Source of the DNA: an uncultured Aquimarina sp.
Lineage (GTDB): Bacteria > Bacteroidota > Bacteroidia > Flavobacteriales > Flavobacteriaceae
NCBI GenBank assembly: GCA_937958735.1
Contig: CALGNG010000233.1
Span: forward strand, 1 to 10,225
DNA length: 10,225 bases
Reading direction: 5' to 3'
Every line of letters begins with the position of its first letter. Position 1 is the first letter of the stretch. Made by a program: the position numbers and the translations under genes. The notes under the pieces are model-generated. The model was not told the origin of the DNA. It worked only from the letters and a program-made list of their open reading frames with translations, and did not search any database. This document shows, in pieces, positions 1 to 6,994 of this stretch.

Positions 1-1233
1 TCCTTCTGTTTCCCATATTACATCGAATTGACCGTCTATTTTTATTTCTCCAATTTTTACTGGTTTGGCTAAATGGTGGTTTTTAGGATCCATGGTTACT
101 AATCCCCCTGGAGAGTTAAAAGACAGTCCGTATAATGCTGGTCGTACTTTGTCTACCGCTACAGATCCTGCTTTTTCTACTGCATTTTTCCATAAATATA
201 CTCCTGTGTATGCCCAACAAATAGGGTCGTCTGTTACTCGACCGCTACCCCCTGGAAGGTTATTTTTGGCACAAAAAGCTTTAAAGTTTTTTACAAATTT
301 TTCGTTTTCTGGAGAAGGTACAGATTGGTAATAATTCCATGCGGCTAAATGTCCTGCTAAAAACTCGGTATCCATAGCTCTTAGCTCATCCTCTGCTACC
401 GAAAAGGCCATAATTGGCGAAGTCGCAGCAGTTAAACCTTGATTGGCAAATTCTTTATAAAAAGGTACATTAGAGTCTCCGTTAATAGTACTTAACACAC
501 AGGCTTTACCTCCTGCAGAAAACTTCTTAATTTTAGACACAATAGTTTGATAATCTTGATGGTGGAATGGGGTGTATTCTTCTATAATATTTTTTTCTGG
601 AACCCCTTTTGCTAATAAAAATGCTTTTAAAATTTTGTTGGCTGTTCTTGGAAATACATAGTCGGTTCCTAAAAGGTAGAATTTTTTATATCCACCTCCT
701 TCTTCGCTCATCATATATTCTGCGGCAGGTATTAGTTGCTGGTTAGGGGTTGCTCCAGTATATATTACGTTTTTAGAACATTCTTCCCCTTCGTACTGTA
801 CAGGGTAAAATAACAGTCCGTTATTTTCTTCAAACACTGGTAATACGGATTTACGAGAAACAGAGGTCCAACATCCAAAAACGGCCGATACTTTTTTCTC
901 TAAAAGCAGTTCTTTAGATTTTTCTGCAAATAAATCCCAATCCGAAGCGGGATCTACGACTTCTGTTACTAATTCTTTTCCTAATACACCTCCTGCTGCA
1001 TTAATTTCTTCTACAGCCATTTCTACCACATCTTTTAACGAAACTTCCGATATGGCCATAGTACCACTTAAAGAGTGAAGTACTCCTATCTTAATAGGGG
1101 CAACTTTAGTTTCTGCTATGGGTGCTGGGGTTTCTACTGGCGCAGTCTTTTCCTTTTTACCACACGAGATAGCTAGTAATGCGCTTACTCCTAGTAGGGA
1201 AAGTTTTTTTAGATTAATTTTTGATAAAATCAT
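1..1233 (-). CDS. urtA: Urea ABC transporter substrate-binding lipoprotein UrtA (3' end outside window)
   Basis: The reading frame is open from the ATG at 1233 to the left edge, giving 411 residues with no stop. Residues 1-24 form a lipoprotein-type signal peptide: Lys at 5, 9 and 10, a hydrophobic stretch, then LAISC with Cys24 as the likely lipidated residue, followed by a Pro/Ala/Glu/Lys linker to about 46. The mature domain opens with GVLHSLSGTMA (50-60). It continues with FGCWTSVSRKSVLPVFE (from 119) and LLFYPVQYEG (140-149), which are hallmarks of the UrtA branch of periplasmic-binding fold type I proteins rather than the amino-acid binding LivJ branch. The protein should bind urea, or a related short amide, in the periplasm and deliver it to an UrtBCDE inner-membrane transporter. 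The final residues in view (DGQFDVIWETEG) lie close to the usual family end, so only about 20 residues are probably missing. The start is 32 bp after the stop of the porin gene at 1266-2579, consistent with one transcript. No Shine-Dalgarno is seen. Family assignment is strong; substrate is inferred from family. Confidence 0.93.
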   Translation of the reverse strand, partial: MILSKINLKKLSLLGVSALLAISCGKKEKTAPVETPAPIAETKVAPIKIGVLHSLSGTMAISEVSLKDVVEMAVEEINAAGGVLGKELVTEVVDPASDWDLFAEKSKELLLEKKVSAVFGCWTSVSRKSVLPVFEENNGLLFYPVQYEGEECSKNVIYTGATPNQQLIPAAEYMMSEEGGGYKKFYLLGTDYVFPRTANKILKAFLLAKGVPEKNIIEEYTPFHHQDYQTIVSKIKKFSAGGKACVLSTINGDSNVPFYKEFANQGLTAATSPIMAFSVAEDELRAMDTEFLAGHLAAWNYYQSVPSPENEKFVKNFKAFCAKNNLPGGSGRVTDDPICWAYTGVYLWKNAVEKAGSVAVDKVRPALYGLSFNSPGGLVTMDPKNHHLAKPVKIGEIKIDGQFDVIWETEG

Positions 1234-1265
1234 AGAATAGATATTTATTTATTGTTGTTTTTTAG

Positions 1266-2579
1266 TTAAAAGATAAAGAATTGGGTTTGCAACCAAATTT
1301 GCCCTTGTGTTTGGCTTTTTCCTGCTGTATTTTCTTGTGTCCAAGTGGTGTATGAAAGTCTTATATTGGTATTGTATCCTGCAAACCAATAATTTAATCC
1401 TCCGCCTAGTACTGTAGCCGAGTTTAAATCGTCGAAGGCATTAACTGTATTTACCCTGTCGTCTCCAGCAATTTGTACTAAGCCATCTGCGTTTACATTG
1501 TTTTTTTCGTACCTAATCCAAGGCTGTAATTTCGATTTTTTGAAATAATACCCTAATTCTAAAAATTGAGTAGTACTCCTAGGTATTAACCCTACAAAAG
1601 AAGTTCCCGAGTTGGTGTCTGTCCCCCCATCTAAAAAAGAAAAAGCAGAGTTAACAGTTATCGAACCCGCTTCTCCCAAAGGCACATCTAAGAAAAAGTC
1701 CGCTCCTATGGCTGTATAAGTGCCTTGTGCATCGAATCCTAATGCTAAAGCTGCTGTTTTTCCAGCTCCTAACTTAGTCCCTGCATAATAGTAGTCTTTT
1801 TCTGCATCTAAAAAGTTATAGGCAACACGCCCTACGTAACGCAAGGCTGAATCGCTATTTTTAGTACCTGTGTTTCTTCCTGTAAACATTCCAAAACGAT
1901 ATTCTAACTTATCGTCCAAAAAGAATCCTCTTGTATTAACTCCTAAATCGCGACCAAAATTCCCTTGTAATGGACTGTCTGAAAACAAATTATTAGGATA
2001 TTGAAAAAAAGTAAAATCGTTAGCTAGCAAGCCCGCAGCCCCCTGTAAACCATTACGGTTGTGAGATACTAATTGCAGTCCTGCTATAGCCATATGGTTT
2101 CCAAATTTATGCTCGTACTGGGCATCCAATATTATAGGACTTACTTTTACATTTTTGTTTGTTCCACTACCACGTCCTACGGCTGTTGGTAAGTCTGTTT
2201 CTAAGAAAAAACTACCGTTTTTGCTTAGTTTCCCCCCTACCAATACTCTGGCTCTATATAGGGTAAAATCTTTACTCCAAGAGTCCGGATCGTTACCAGG
2301 GGTATCTTCTCTACTAGCTCCTGCGCCTGGACCTGGGCCAAAACCATTTTGCTGATAAGAGGCATACATATGTACAATAGATCCTACCTGTATAGAAGGT
2401 TTAAAAGGCTCTTCTTCTTGCGATACGGCTTTTTTAGCTGCTTTTTTCTTATTAAATTTTAGAGTTGGAACTTCTCTAAATAGTGCTGGATCTGCATTTT
2501 TATTTATCGAAACAATTTGTGCATAGCTAAATTGAACAAAAAGTAAACACCATAAGGTATTGTTAATTGTCTTTTTCAT
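1266..2579 (-). CDS. Outer-membrane beta-barrel porin, urtA-proximal copy
   Basis: The 437-residue product has a Sec signal peptide (KK at 2-3, hydrophobic 9-19, likely cleavage at SYA-Q, residues 18-21). A Lys/Ala/Glu-rich linker (about 41-60) follows, then a barrel that ends in FFIF with the terminal Phe typical of outer-membrane insertion. Repeated alternating strands, glycine-rich turns, and the YRARVLVGG...FFLETDLP stretch (108-131) resemble phosphate-selective porin O/P-like proteins of Gram-negative bacteria. It sits 32 bp upstream of urtA on the same strand, so it probably lets the UrtA substrate through the outer membrane. Porins near urea/amide transporters, such as the FmdC type, are a known parallel, but the substrate here is inference. 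It is about 85% identical to the product of 3417-4718, including homologous flanks. The ATG at 2579 is preferred because the signal peptide begins there, and the paralogue uses the same start. No Shine-Dalgarno is visible. Confidence 0.85.
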   Translation of the reverse strand: MKKTINNTLWCLLFVQFSYAQIVSINKNADPALFREVPTLKFNKKKAAKKAVSQEEEPFKPSIQVGSIVHMYASYQQNGFGPGPGAGASREDTPGNDPDSWSKDFTLYRARVLVGGKLSKNGSFFLETDLPTAVGRGSGTNKNVKVSPIILDAQYEHKFGNHMAIAGLQLVSHNRNGLQGAAGLLANDFTFFQYPNNLFSDSPLQGNFGRDLGVNTRGFFLDDKLEYRFGMFTGRNTGTKNSDSALRYVGRVAYNFLDAEKDYYYAGTKLGAGKTAALALGFDAQGTYTAIGADFFLDVPLGEAGSITVNSAFSFLDGGTDTNSGTSFVGLIPRSTTQFLELGYYFKKSKLQPWIRYEKNNVNADGLVQIAGDDRVNTVNAFDDLNSATVLGGGLNYWFAGYNTNIRLSYTTWTQENTAGKSQTQGQIWLQTQFFIF

Positions 2580-2917
2580 GTGTAGTTAGTTTGAAATTGA
2601 TATGATCGTTTTTTTTGCAAAAAAATACTTAGATAAATATACTTAGTTAGAGTATTCAATACTTAAAAAATACTATTTATGCTTAATTTTTAATGATTTA
2701 TAAAATTATAGAGCTCTATTTTTAGAAATTATTAATTTTTAAAATAATCCAACTCTATATTTAATCAACTATACAGCAAGTGTTTACACTCCATCTTTTA
2801 TTTTAATTAAATTCATGTAAGGTATTTCCTAAAAAAAAGCTGTAATCATAAAATTTTAACTAAAAAATAGCAGATAATTAACAATATTTTAAAACCTACA
2901 AAAGGATTATTAGCCAA
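2580..2917 (-). repeat. Duplicated 5' flank of the proximal porin (copy 1)
   Basis: This flank aligns in order with the flank of the distal porin at 4719-5042. Shared blocks are ataaatatactt (2633-2644), a 23-bp block with two mismatches (2675-2697), a ggtattt/tcctaaaaaa block (2821-2836), and, less certainly, tagccaa (2911-2917). Distances from the start codon agree within about 14 bp. Homology is clear to about 2836 and tentative beyond. It likely holds the promoter and control sites of the porin-urtA transcript. Confidence 0.6.
2633..2644 (-). promoter_or_regulatory. Conserved upstream box, candidate -7 region of proximal porin
   Basis: Read on the minus strand this is AAGTATATTTAT, 54 bp before the porin ATG and identical in the other porin flank (4767-4778). 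It contains TATATTTA, one base away from the Bacteroidota -7 consensus TAnnTTTG. No well-spaced -33 TTG was found in both copies, so promoter function is only suggested by conservation and position. Confidence 0.3.
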
Positions 2918-2950
2918 ACTAATAACCTATTAATAAGTTTTTTTAACACT

Positions 2951-2998
2951 AAAAAAGTAAAACAAACTTTTGGGGATATATGTATACCTTACTTTTTT
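2951..2998. repeat. 10-bp inverted repeat with 28-nt centre
   Basis: The arm aaaaaagtaa (2951-2960) is complementary to ttactttttt (2989-2998). On either strand it gives an A-arm/T-arm stem ending in T residues, like a weak bidirectional terminator. The stem has only one G-C pair and a large loop, so function is doubtful. Confidence 0.3.
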
Positions 2999-3128
2999 TT
3001 GATTATTAATCTTCTCCTATCTGGCAGTTATAGTTATAAATTTTAATTACTCGATATACTTATTTTCTTCAGCGAAAGCAATATAGAAACAATAGTAAAT
3101 AAGTAAGAGTAATGTTTACTTTGGTTTA

Positions 3129-3140
3129 TATCTTAAGATA
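3129..3140. repeat. Perfect 12-bp palindrome TATCTTAAGATA
   Basis: This is a self-complementary 12-mer in the non-duplicated spacer between the porins. Such sequences can be dimeric regulator sites, but no promoter or gene nearby makes this more than a possibility. Confidence 0.25.
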
Positions 3141-3227
3141 ACGATAGAGCTTACCTTAAATATTAAATCAACCACAAAACTAATTATGGTGTAATGTGAT
3201 TGACTTATATTGTTTTACTTATTTTAT

Positions 3228-3249
3228 ATAGGACTCTATCCTATTTTTT
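3228..3249 (+). terminator. Terminator-like hairpin with T-run on the plus strand
   Basis: ATAGGA (3228-3233) pairs with TCCTAT (3239-3244) across a 5-nt loop and is followed by six T residues (3244-3249). The shape fits a short intrinsic terminator read rightwards, though the stem is only 6 bp with two G-C pairs. No plus-strand gene lies upstream within about 3 kb, so it would serve an unrecognised transcript or be fortuitous. Confidence 0.3.
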
Positions 3250-3350
3250 AGTTTTAGGTTTTGCTTGGATCGGTTATCTTTTATTATACCAAGCCTATTA
3301 CCTATTTTATTGGTTGGTCTAATTTCTATAACGCCCTTTAATAAAACTTC

Positions 3351-3379
3351 CTATTTAGGTTTATTTTTAATTAACACAT
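3351..3379 (-). pseudogene. Possible decayed relic of the urtA start region
   Basis: Aligned without gaps, 3357-3385 matches 1211-1239, the start of urtA and the bases just before it, at 23 of 29 positions. This includes catagaata (3377-3385), identical to 1231-1239, where cat is the urtA start codon. The relic ATG lies 37 bp after the distal porin stop, against 32 bp for the real pair. Reading on gives ATG TGT TAA, so it is dead after two codons, and similarity fades past about 3351. Base composition here is very AT-rich, so chance contributes. Confidence 0.35.
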
Positions 3380-3416
3380 AGAATAAGATAAAGTATTGCT
3401 TTTTTGTTGCATTTAA

Positions 3417-4718
3417 TTAAAAAATAAAGAATTGGGTTTGTAGCCAAATTTGTCCTTGTGTTTGGCTTTTACCTGCTATATTTTCTTGTTTCCAAGTGAT
3501 GTACGAAAGCTTTATATTGGTATTGTATCCTGCAAACCAATAATTTAACCCACCACCTAGTACTGTAGCCGAGTTTAAATTATCAAATGCATTAACGGTA
3601 CTAACTCTATCATCTCCAGATATCTGCACTAACCCGTCTGCATTTACATTGCTTTTTTCGTACTTTATCCAAGGTTGTAATTTTGATTTTTTGAAGTAAT
3701 ATCCCAGTTCTAAAAATTGAGTGGTACTCCTAGGTATTAATCCTACAAAAGAGGTTCCCGAGTCGATGTCTGTCCCCCCATCTACAAAAGAAAAAGCAGA
3801 ATTTAGAGTTACCGAACCTGTTTCGCCTAAAGGTACGTCTAAGAAAAAATCTGCTCCTATCGTTTTATATGTGCCTTGTGCATCAAACCCTAAGGCTAAA
3901 GCTGCTGTTTTCCCTACTCCTAACTTGGTTCCTGTATAATAATAGTCTTTTTCTGCATCTAAAAAGTTATAAGCAACACGCCCTACGTAACGCAAGGCTG
4001 GATCGCTATTTTTAGTACCCGTGTTTCTTCCTGTAAACATTCCAAAACGATATTCTAGCTTATCGTCCAAAAAGAATCCTCTTGTATTAACCCCTAGATC
4101 GCGCCCAAAATTTCCTTGTAATGGCTGAAATTCGAACAAATTATTAGGATATTGAAAAAAACCAAAATCGTTAGCTAACAAAGCTCCAACCGCTTGCATA
4201 CCATTACGACTATGGGATATTAATTGCAGGCCTGCTACAGCTCTGTGGTTTCCAAATTTATGCTCGTACTGCGCATCCAGTAGTATAGGGCTTACTTTTA
4301 CGTTTTTATCTTCTCCCGTACCTCGCCCTAGAGCTGTTGGCAGATTGGTTCCTAAAAAGAAACTGCCGTTTTTACTTAGTCTTCCGCCTACTAATACCAT
4401 GGCTCTATATAAGGTAAAGTCTTTACTCCAAGAATCTGGATCGTTAGTAACCGTTGCCTCCCTATTACCTACTGGCCCAAAACCATTTTGCTGGTAAGAG
4501 GCATACATGTGCACTACAGCTCCTACCTGTATAGATGGTTTAAAAGGCTCTACTTCTTGTAATACCGCTTTTTTAGCTATATTTTTCTTATTAAACTCTA
4601 GAGCAGGGACTTCTCTAAATAATGTTGGATCGGCATTTTTGTTTATCGAAACAATTTGTGCATAGCTAAATTGAATAAAAAGCAAGCACAATAATGTATT
4701 GTTAATTGTTTTTTTCAT
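3417..4718 (-). CDS. Outer-membrane beta-barrel porin, distal paralogue
   Basis: The 433-residue product is a close paralogue of the porin at 1266-2579, with about 65 differing positions by eye. It has the same signal peptide layout (cleavage near SYA-Q), Lys-rich linker and C-terminal FFIF. Differences cluster in the linker, in a four-residue-shorter segment after residue 82 (a likely loop), and in other probable loops such as 190-210. A central block from PLQGNFGRDLGVNTRGFF onward is nearly unchanged. Three charged residues of the other copy are lost: Arg111 is Met107, Glu127 is Gly123 and Asp129 is Asn125. All lie in adjacent predicted strands, so channel properties may differ. The frame is intact and appears functional. 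It has no adjacent downstream partner gene; the next gene in this direction is the other porin, 837 bp away. Substrate is unknown, with urea or small amides the best guess from context. Confidence 0.83.
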   Translation of the reverse strand: MKKTINNTLLCLLFIQFSYAQIVSINKNADPTLFREVPALEFNKKNIAKKAVLQEVEPFKPSIQVGAVVHMYASYQQNGFGPVGNREATVTNDPDSWSKDFTLYRAMVLVGGRLSKNGSFFLGTNLPTALGRGTGEDKNVKVSPILLDAQYEHKFGNHRAVAGLQLISHSRNGMQAVGALLANDFGFFQYPNNLFEFQPLQGNFGRDLGVNTRGFFLDDKLEYRFGMFTGRNTGTKNSDPALRYVGRVAYNFLDAEKDYYYTGTKLGVGKTAALALGFDAQGTYKTIGADFFLDVPLGETGSVTLNSAFSFVDGGTDIDSGTSFVGLIPRSTTQFLELGYYFKKSKLQPWIKYEKSNVNADGLVQISGDDRVSTVNAFDNLNSATVLGGGLNYWFAGYNTNIKLSYITWKQENIAGKSQTQGQIWLQTQFFIF

Positions 4719-5042
4719 GTGAGGGATAATTTGAATTTGATTTGATTGTTGTTTTTTTCTACTCGAATAAATATACTTGGTTATAGCAGCCTCTTCTTAA
4801 AAAACGTTATTTATGACTAATTTTTAATGATATAAGAAACTAAAGGCTTTTATTTTTTTATATTCTTAATTTTCAAAATAATTATATCCCATATTTAACT
4901 AATTTCACAATAAATATTAATAATTTTTATTTTTTATATTTATATTTTTGGTAAGTTTTTTCCTAAAAAATTACACATTATGAATTAATTAACACAAAAA
5001 AATATAAAATAATTACTTAAAATAAAAACAAAAACTAGCCAA
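4719..5042 (-). repeat. Duplicated 5' flank of the distal porin (copy 2)
   Basis: This is the counterpart of 2580-2917. Matching blocks are ataaatatactt (4767-4778), the 23-bp block (4809-4831), ggtaagttttttcctaaaaaa (about 4950-4968) and tagccaa (5036-5042). Order and spacing are kept while the sequence between them has diverged, as expected for an old tandem duplication of gene plus promoter, or for selection on regulatory sites. Confidence 0.6.
4767..4778 (-). promoter_or_regulatory. Conserved upstream box, candidate -7 region of distal porin
   Basis: This 12-bp box is identical to the one at 2633-2644 and lies 49 bp before the distal porin start on the minus strand. Its retention amid diverged surroundings suggests a shared control element. 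Promoter identity is not proven. Confidence 0.3.
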
Positions 5043-5181
5043 GAATCTCTGTTATCTGTAATTAACTAATCGTACATTCTTAAAAAAGATATCTAAATCG
5101 CTTAAAATGTGCACTTTTAGCAAAAAAAATATTTTTTAATAATTTTTGACATATAAGAGCGTCAAAACGATTCCTGTATGT

Positions 5182-5189
5182 TAGCTTTG
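5182..5189 (+). promoter_or_regulatory. Candidate Bacteroidota -7 promoter element for the COG2426-type gene
   Basis: The sequence TAGCTTTG is an exact match to the TAnnTTTG -7 consensus. Transcription would begin near 5195, leaving a leader of about 14 nt before the TTG start at 5209. A TTTTTG (5143-5148) lies upstream, but the 33-bp spacing to the -7 box is longer than usual, so no proper -33 element is identified. Confidence 0.45.
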
Positions 5190-5208
5190 CAAGCTTAAAT
5201 TATTATTT

Positions 5209-5664
5209 TTGATTACTGATCTGATCGTATCTTTTTTATTGAGCATATCTCCTTTTGGCGAAGCCAAAGTGGGTATTCCTTACGGACTAATTAATGGTCT
5301 AAATAAATATGTGGTTTTTATAGTTTGTTTAGCAGCAAATATTCTGGTGTTTCCTTTAATGTTTTTCTTTTTAGAGAAAGTTAACACACATCTTTTACGC
5401 ATACACTCTTATAAAAAAGCTGCTTTATTTGTAGCTAGAAAAGCAAAAAAAGGTTCTGGAGATCAAATTCGTAAATATGGTTTTTGGGGTCTTATCTTTT
5501 TTGTTATGCTTCCCATACCTGGAACTGGGGTTTATGCTGGAACTATTGCTACTTATTTATTTAAAATAGAAAAGAAAAAAGCTTTTATAGCCAATACTAT
5601 TGGTATTATTATTTCTTCCTTAATTATTTGGGGTACTACAATAGTTACCATGAAGGGCATGTAA
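5209..5664 (+). CDS. COG2426-type small multi-pass membrane protein (putative small multidrug export family)
   Basis: The 151-residue hydrophobic protein has about four membrane segments (roughly 3-15, 33-55, 92-116 and 125-148). Two Pro/Gly motifs are typical of the family annotated as putative small multidrug export proteins (PF06695/COG2426): PFGEAKVGIPYG at 15-26 and PIPGTGVYAG at 102-111. A basic cytoplasmic stretch (64-89) separates the two halves, giving a repeat-like layout with one re-entrant Pro/Gly segment per half. The export function is a family label with little experimental support, so the role is best considered unknown. The start is taken as TTG at 5209. No ATG or GTG lies between it and the in-frame TAG at 5182-5184, and residues from Met1 onward fit the family N-terminus. 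The gene diverges from the porin at 3417-4718 and lies 115 bp before sbcD, with no convincing terminator between. Confidence 0.85.
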   Translation: MITDLIVSFLLSISPFGEAKVGIPYGLINGLNKYVVFIVCLAANILVFPLMFFFLEKVNTHLLRIHSYKKAALFVARKAKKGSGDQIRKYGFWGLIFFVMLPIPGTGVYAGTIATYLFKIEKKKAFIANTIGIIISSLIIWGTTIVTMKGM

Positions 5665-5743
5665 GCTTCTTATTTCTTTAACTCTAATACCCTAATTAAA
5701 AAAAGATTTCTCTAAAATATTATATATTGCTATAAATAAATTA

Positions 5744-5766
5744 GCGTATATATTTACGCCTTACGC
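5744..5766. repeat. Short GCGTA/TACGC repeats just upstream of sbcD
   Basis: GCGTA (5744-5748) is inverted as TACGC (5755-5759) with a 6-nt centre, and TTACGC recurs directly at 5761-5766. The group ends 13 bp before the sbcD ATG. It could be an operator or a leader hairpin; no known regulator site is recognised. Confidence 0.25.
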
Positions 5767-5779
5767 AAGCTAGAAAGGG

Positions 5780-6982
5780 ATGAAAATACTGCACACTGCC
5801 GACTGGCATTTGGGACATAGATTGCACGAATTTTCTCAATTAGAAGAACAAAGCTTATTTTTAAAATGGATAGAAACCTGCATAGTAGATCAAAAAATTG
5901 ATGTGCTTTTAATATCGGGTGATATCTTTGATACGGGCTCTCCATCCAATCAAAGTTTGGAGATGTATTACAATTTTCTAATAAGATTAAAAGCTACCTG
6001 TTGTAAATCTGTTATTATTACAGGTGGAAATCACGATTCTCCAGGGACTTTAAATGCTCCAAAATATTTGCTAGATGCTTTATCTATAAAAGTAGTTGGA
6101 AAAGCTACCGAAGCTATCGAAGAGGAAGTTTTTGAAATTGAAATAAACCAAGAGAAAGTTATTATTGCTGCAGTACCTTATTTGCGGGATGGAGATATTA
6201 GACGTGCTGTTGCTGGCGAATCTTTTGAAGAATTAACCGATAAGTACAAAACAGCTTTAATTAATCATTACCAAGCCGCCGCTAACCAAGCGGCACTAAT
6301 TAACTCTAGCAAAGCACCTATAATAGCCATGGGACATTTATTTGCTACAGGAGGTTCTGTATCCGATAGCGAACAAAATATTTATGTAGGCACGCTAGGG
6401 CATATTGGTGCCGAAGATTTTCCTTCCTGTTTTGATTATATAGCTTTGGGGCATTTACACCGCCCTCAAATAATTGGAGGAAATAATAAAATAAGGTATT
6501 CTGGATCGCCAAACGTTTTAAGTTTTAGCGAGATTAACTACGATAAAAAAGTAATTATTCTAAGCCTAAAGAATAATAAAATTAATAACATAAAAGACCT
6601 TACTATACCTCGATTTAGAGAATTTTACAGACTAACAGGAACTGTAGACAAGTGTATTGATGCTTTTCCTAATCTAATCTCTAACTCTTATGGTTTGTCC
6701 CCTTGGGTAGAAATTATATTGGACGAGAGTAACACCATTAATACCGACGACTTAAAAAATACTGCCGAAAAATATCCATTCGAAATTTTAAAAACCTCTT
6801 TAAAAAACCAGCGTAAAGTTCGAGGAATAGAGGAGTTGTTAGCCAATACCAAATCTATTAAAGAATTACTCCCTACCGAGGTATTTAAACTTAAGTGCAA
6901 GGAAATGGATTTTGATTTAGAACAAACACCACAAATATGGGATGCGTTTAATGAAATTTTACAATCTGTTAAAAATCAATAA
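5780..6982 (+). CDS. sbcD: Exonuclease SbcCD subunit D (Mre11-like nuclease)
   Basis: The 400-residue calcineurin-like metallophosphoesterase shows the SbcD/Mre11 metal-binding motifs in order: DWH at 8-10, GDIFD at 47-51, GNHD at 83-86, GH at 185-186 and GHLH at 224-227. Asp, His and Asn residues in these motifs coordinate two metal ions, usually Mn2+. With SbcC it cleaves DNA ends, hairpins and protein-blocked ends during replication and repair. The C-terminal part (about 270-400) fits the SbcC-binding/capping region, and total length is normal for the family. ATG 5780 is the first possible start, because an in-frame TAG lies at 5771-5773. A purine run (agaaaggg) touches the start codon but is too close to be a standard Shine-Dalgarno. 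sbcC follows after 12 bp, so the two are almost certainly co-transcribed. No defect seen. Confidence 0.97.
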   Translation: MKILHTADWHLGHRLHEFSQLEEQSLFLKWIETCIVDQKIDVLLISGDIFDTGSPSNQSLEMYYNFLIRLKATCCKSVIITGGNHDSPGTLNAPKYLLDALSIKVVGKATEAIEEEVFEIEINQEKVIIAAVPYLRDGDIRRAVAGESFEELTDKYKTALINHYQAAANQAALINSSKAPIIAMGHLFATGGSVSDSEQNIYVGTLGHIGAEDFPSCFDYIALGHLHRPQIIGGNNKIRYSGSPNVLSFSEINYDKKVIILSLKNNKINNIKDLTIPRFREFYRLTGTVDKCIDAFPNLISNSYGLSPWVEIILDESNTINTDDLKNTAEKYPFEILKTSLKNQRKVRGIEELLANTKSIKELLPTEVFKLKCKEMDFDLEQTPQIWDAFNEILQSVKNQ

Positions 6983-6994
6983 CAATAGACTGGT

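Larger units (their letters stand above)
2580..3416. other. 837-bp AT-rich intergenic region between the two porins
   Basis: No credible coding sequence was found on either strand. From left to right it holds the duplicated flank of the proximal porin (to about 2917), then about 430 bp present only here, including inverted repeats at 2951-2998 and 3129-3140 and a terminator-like hairpin at 3228-3249. The possible urtA relic and the 3' flank of the distal porin close it. No RNA gene was recognised. Confidence 0.6.
4719..5208. other. 490-bp AT-rich divergent intergenic region
   Basis: This region separates the leftward distal porin from the rightward COG2426-type gene. Its left two thirds are the duplicated porin flank. 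The right third carries a 14-bp A-tract/T-tract palindrome (5124-5137) and the -7 element at 5182-5189. No open frame looks coding. Confidence 0.6.

Noticed and set aside
65..331. Plus-strand open frame of 88 codons
   Set aside because: It lies wholly inside urtA on the opposite strand, and its translation shows no domain character, while the minus-strand frame has clear UrtA motifs.
3175..3182. Minus-strand TAGTTTTG, matching the TAnnTTTG -7 consensus
   Set aside because: No -33 element is found at suitable spacing, and it is about 590 bp from the proximal porin start, so it is probably a chance match in AT-rich DNA.
3255..3297. Bulged inverted repeat TAGG...CTTGG / CCAAG...CCTA
   Set aside because: It has a 20-nt loop, a 5-nt bulge and no T-run on either side, so it is not a convincing terminator or RNA element.
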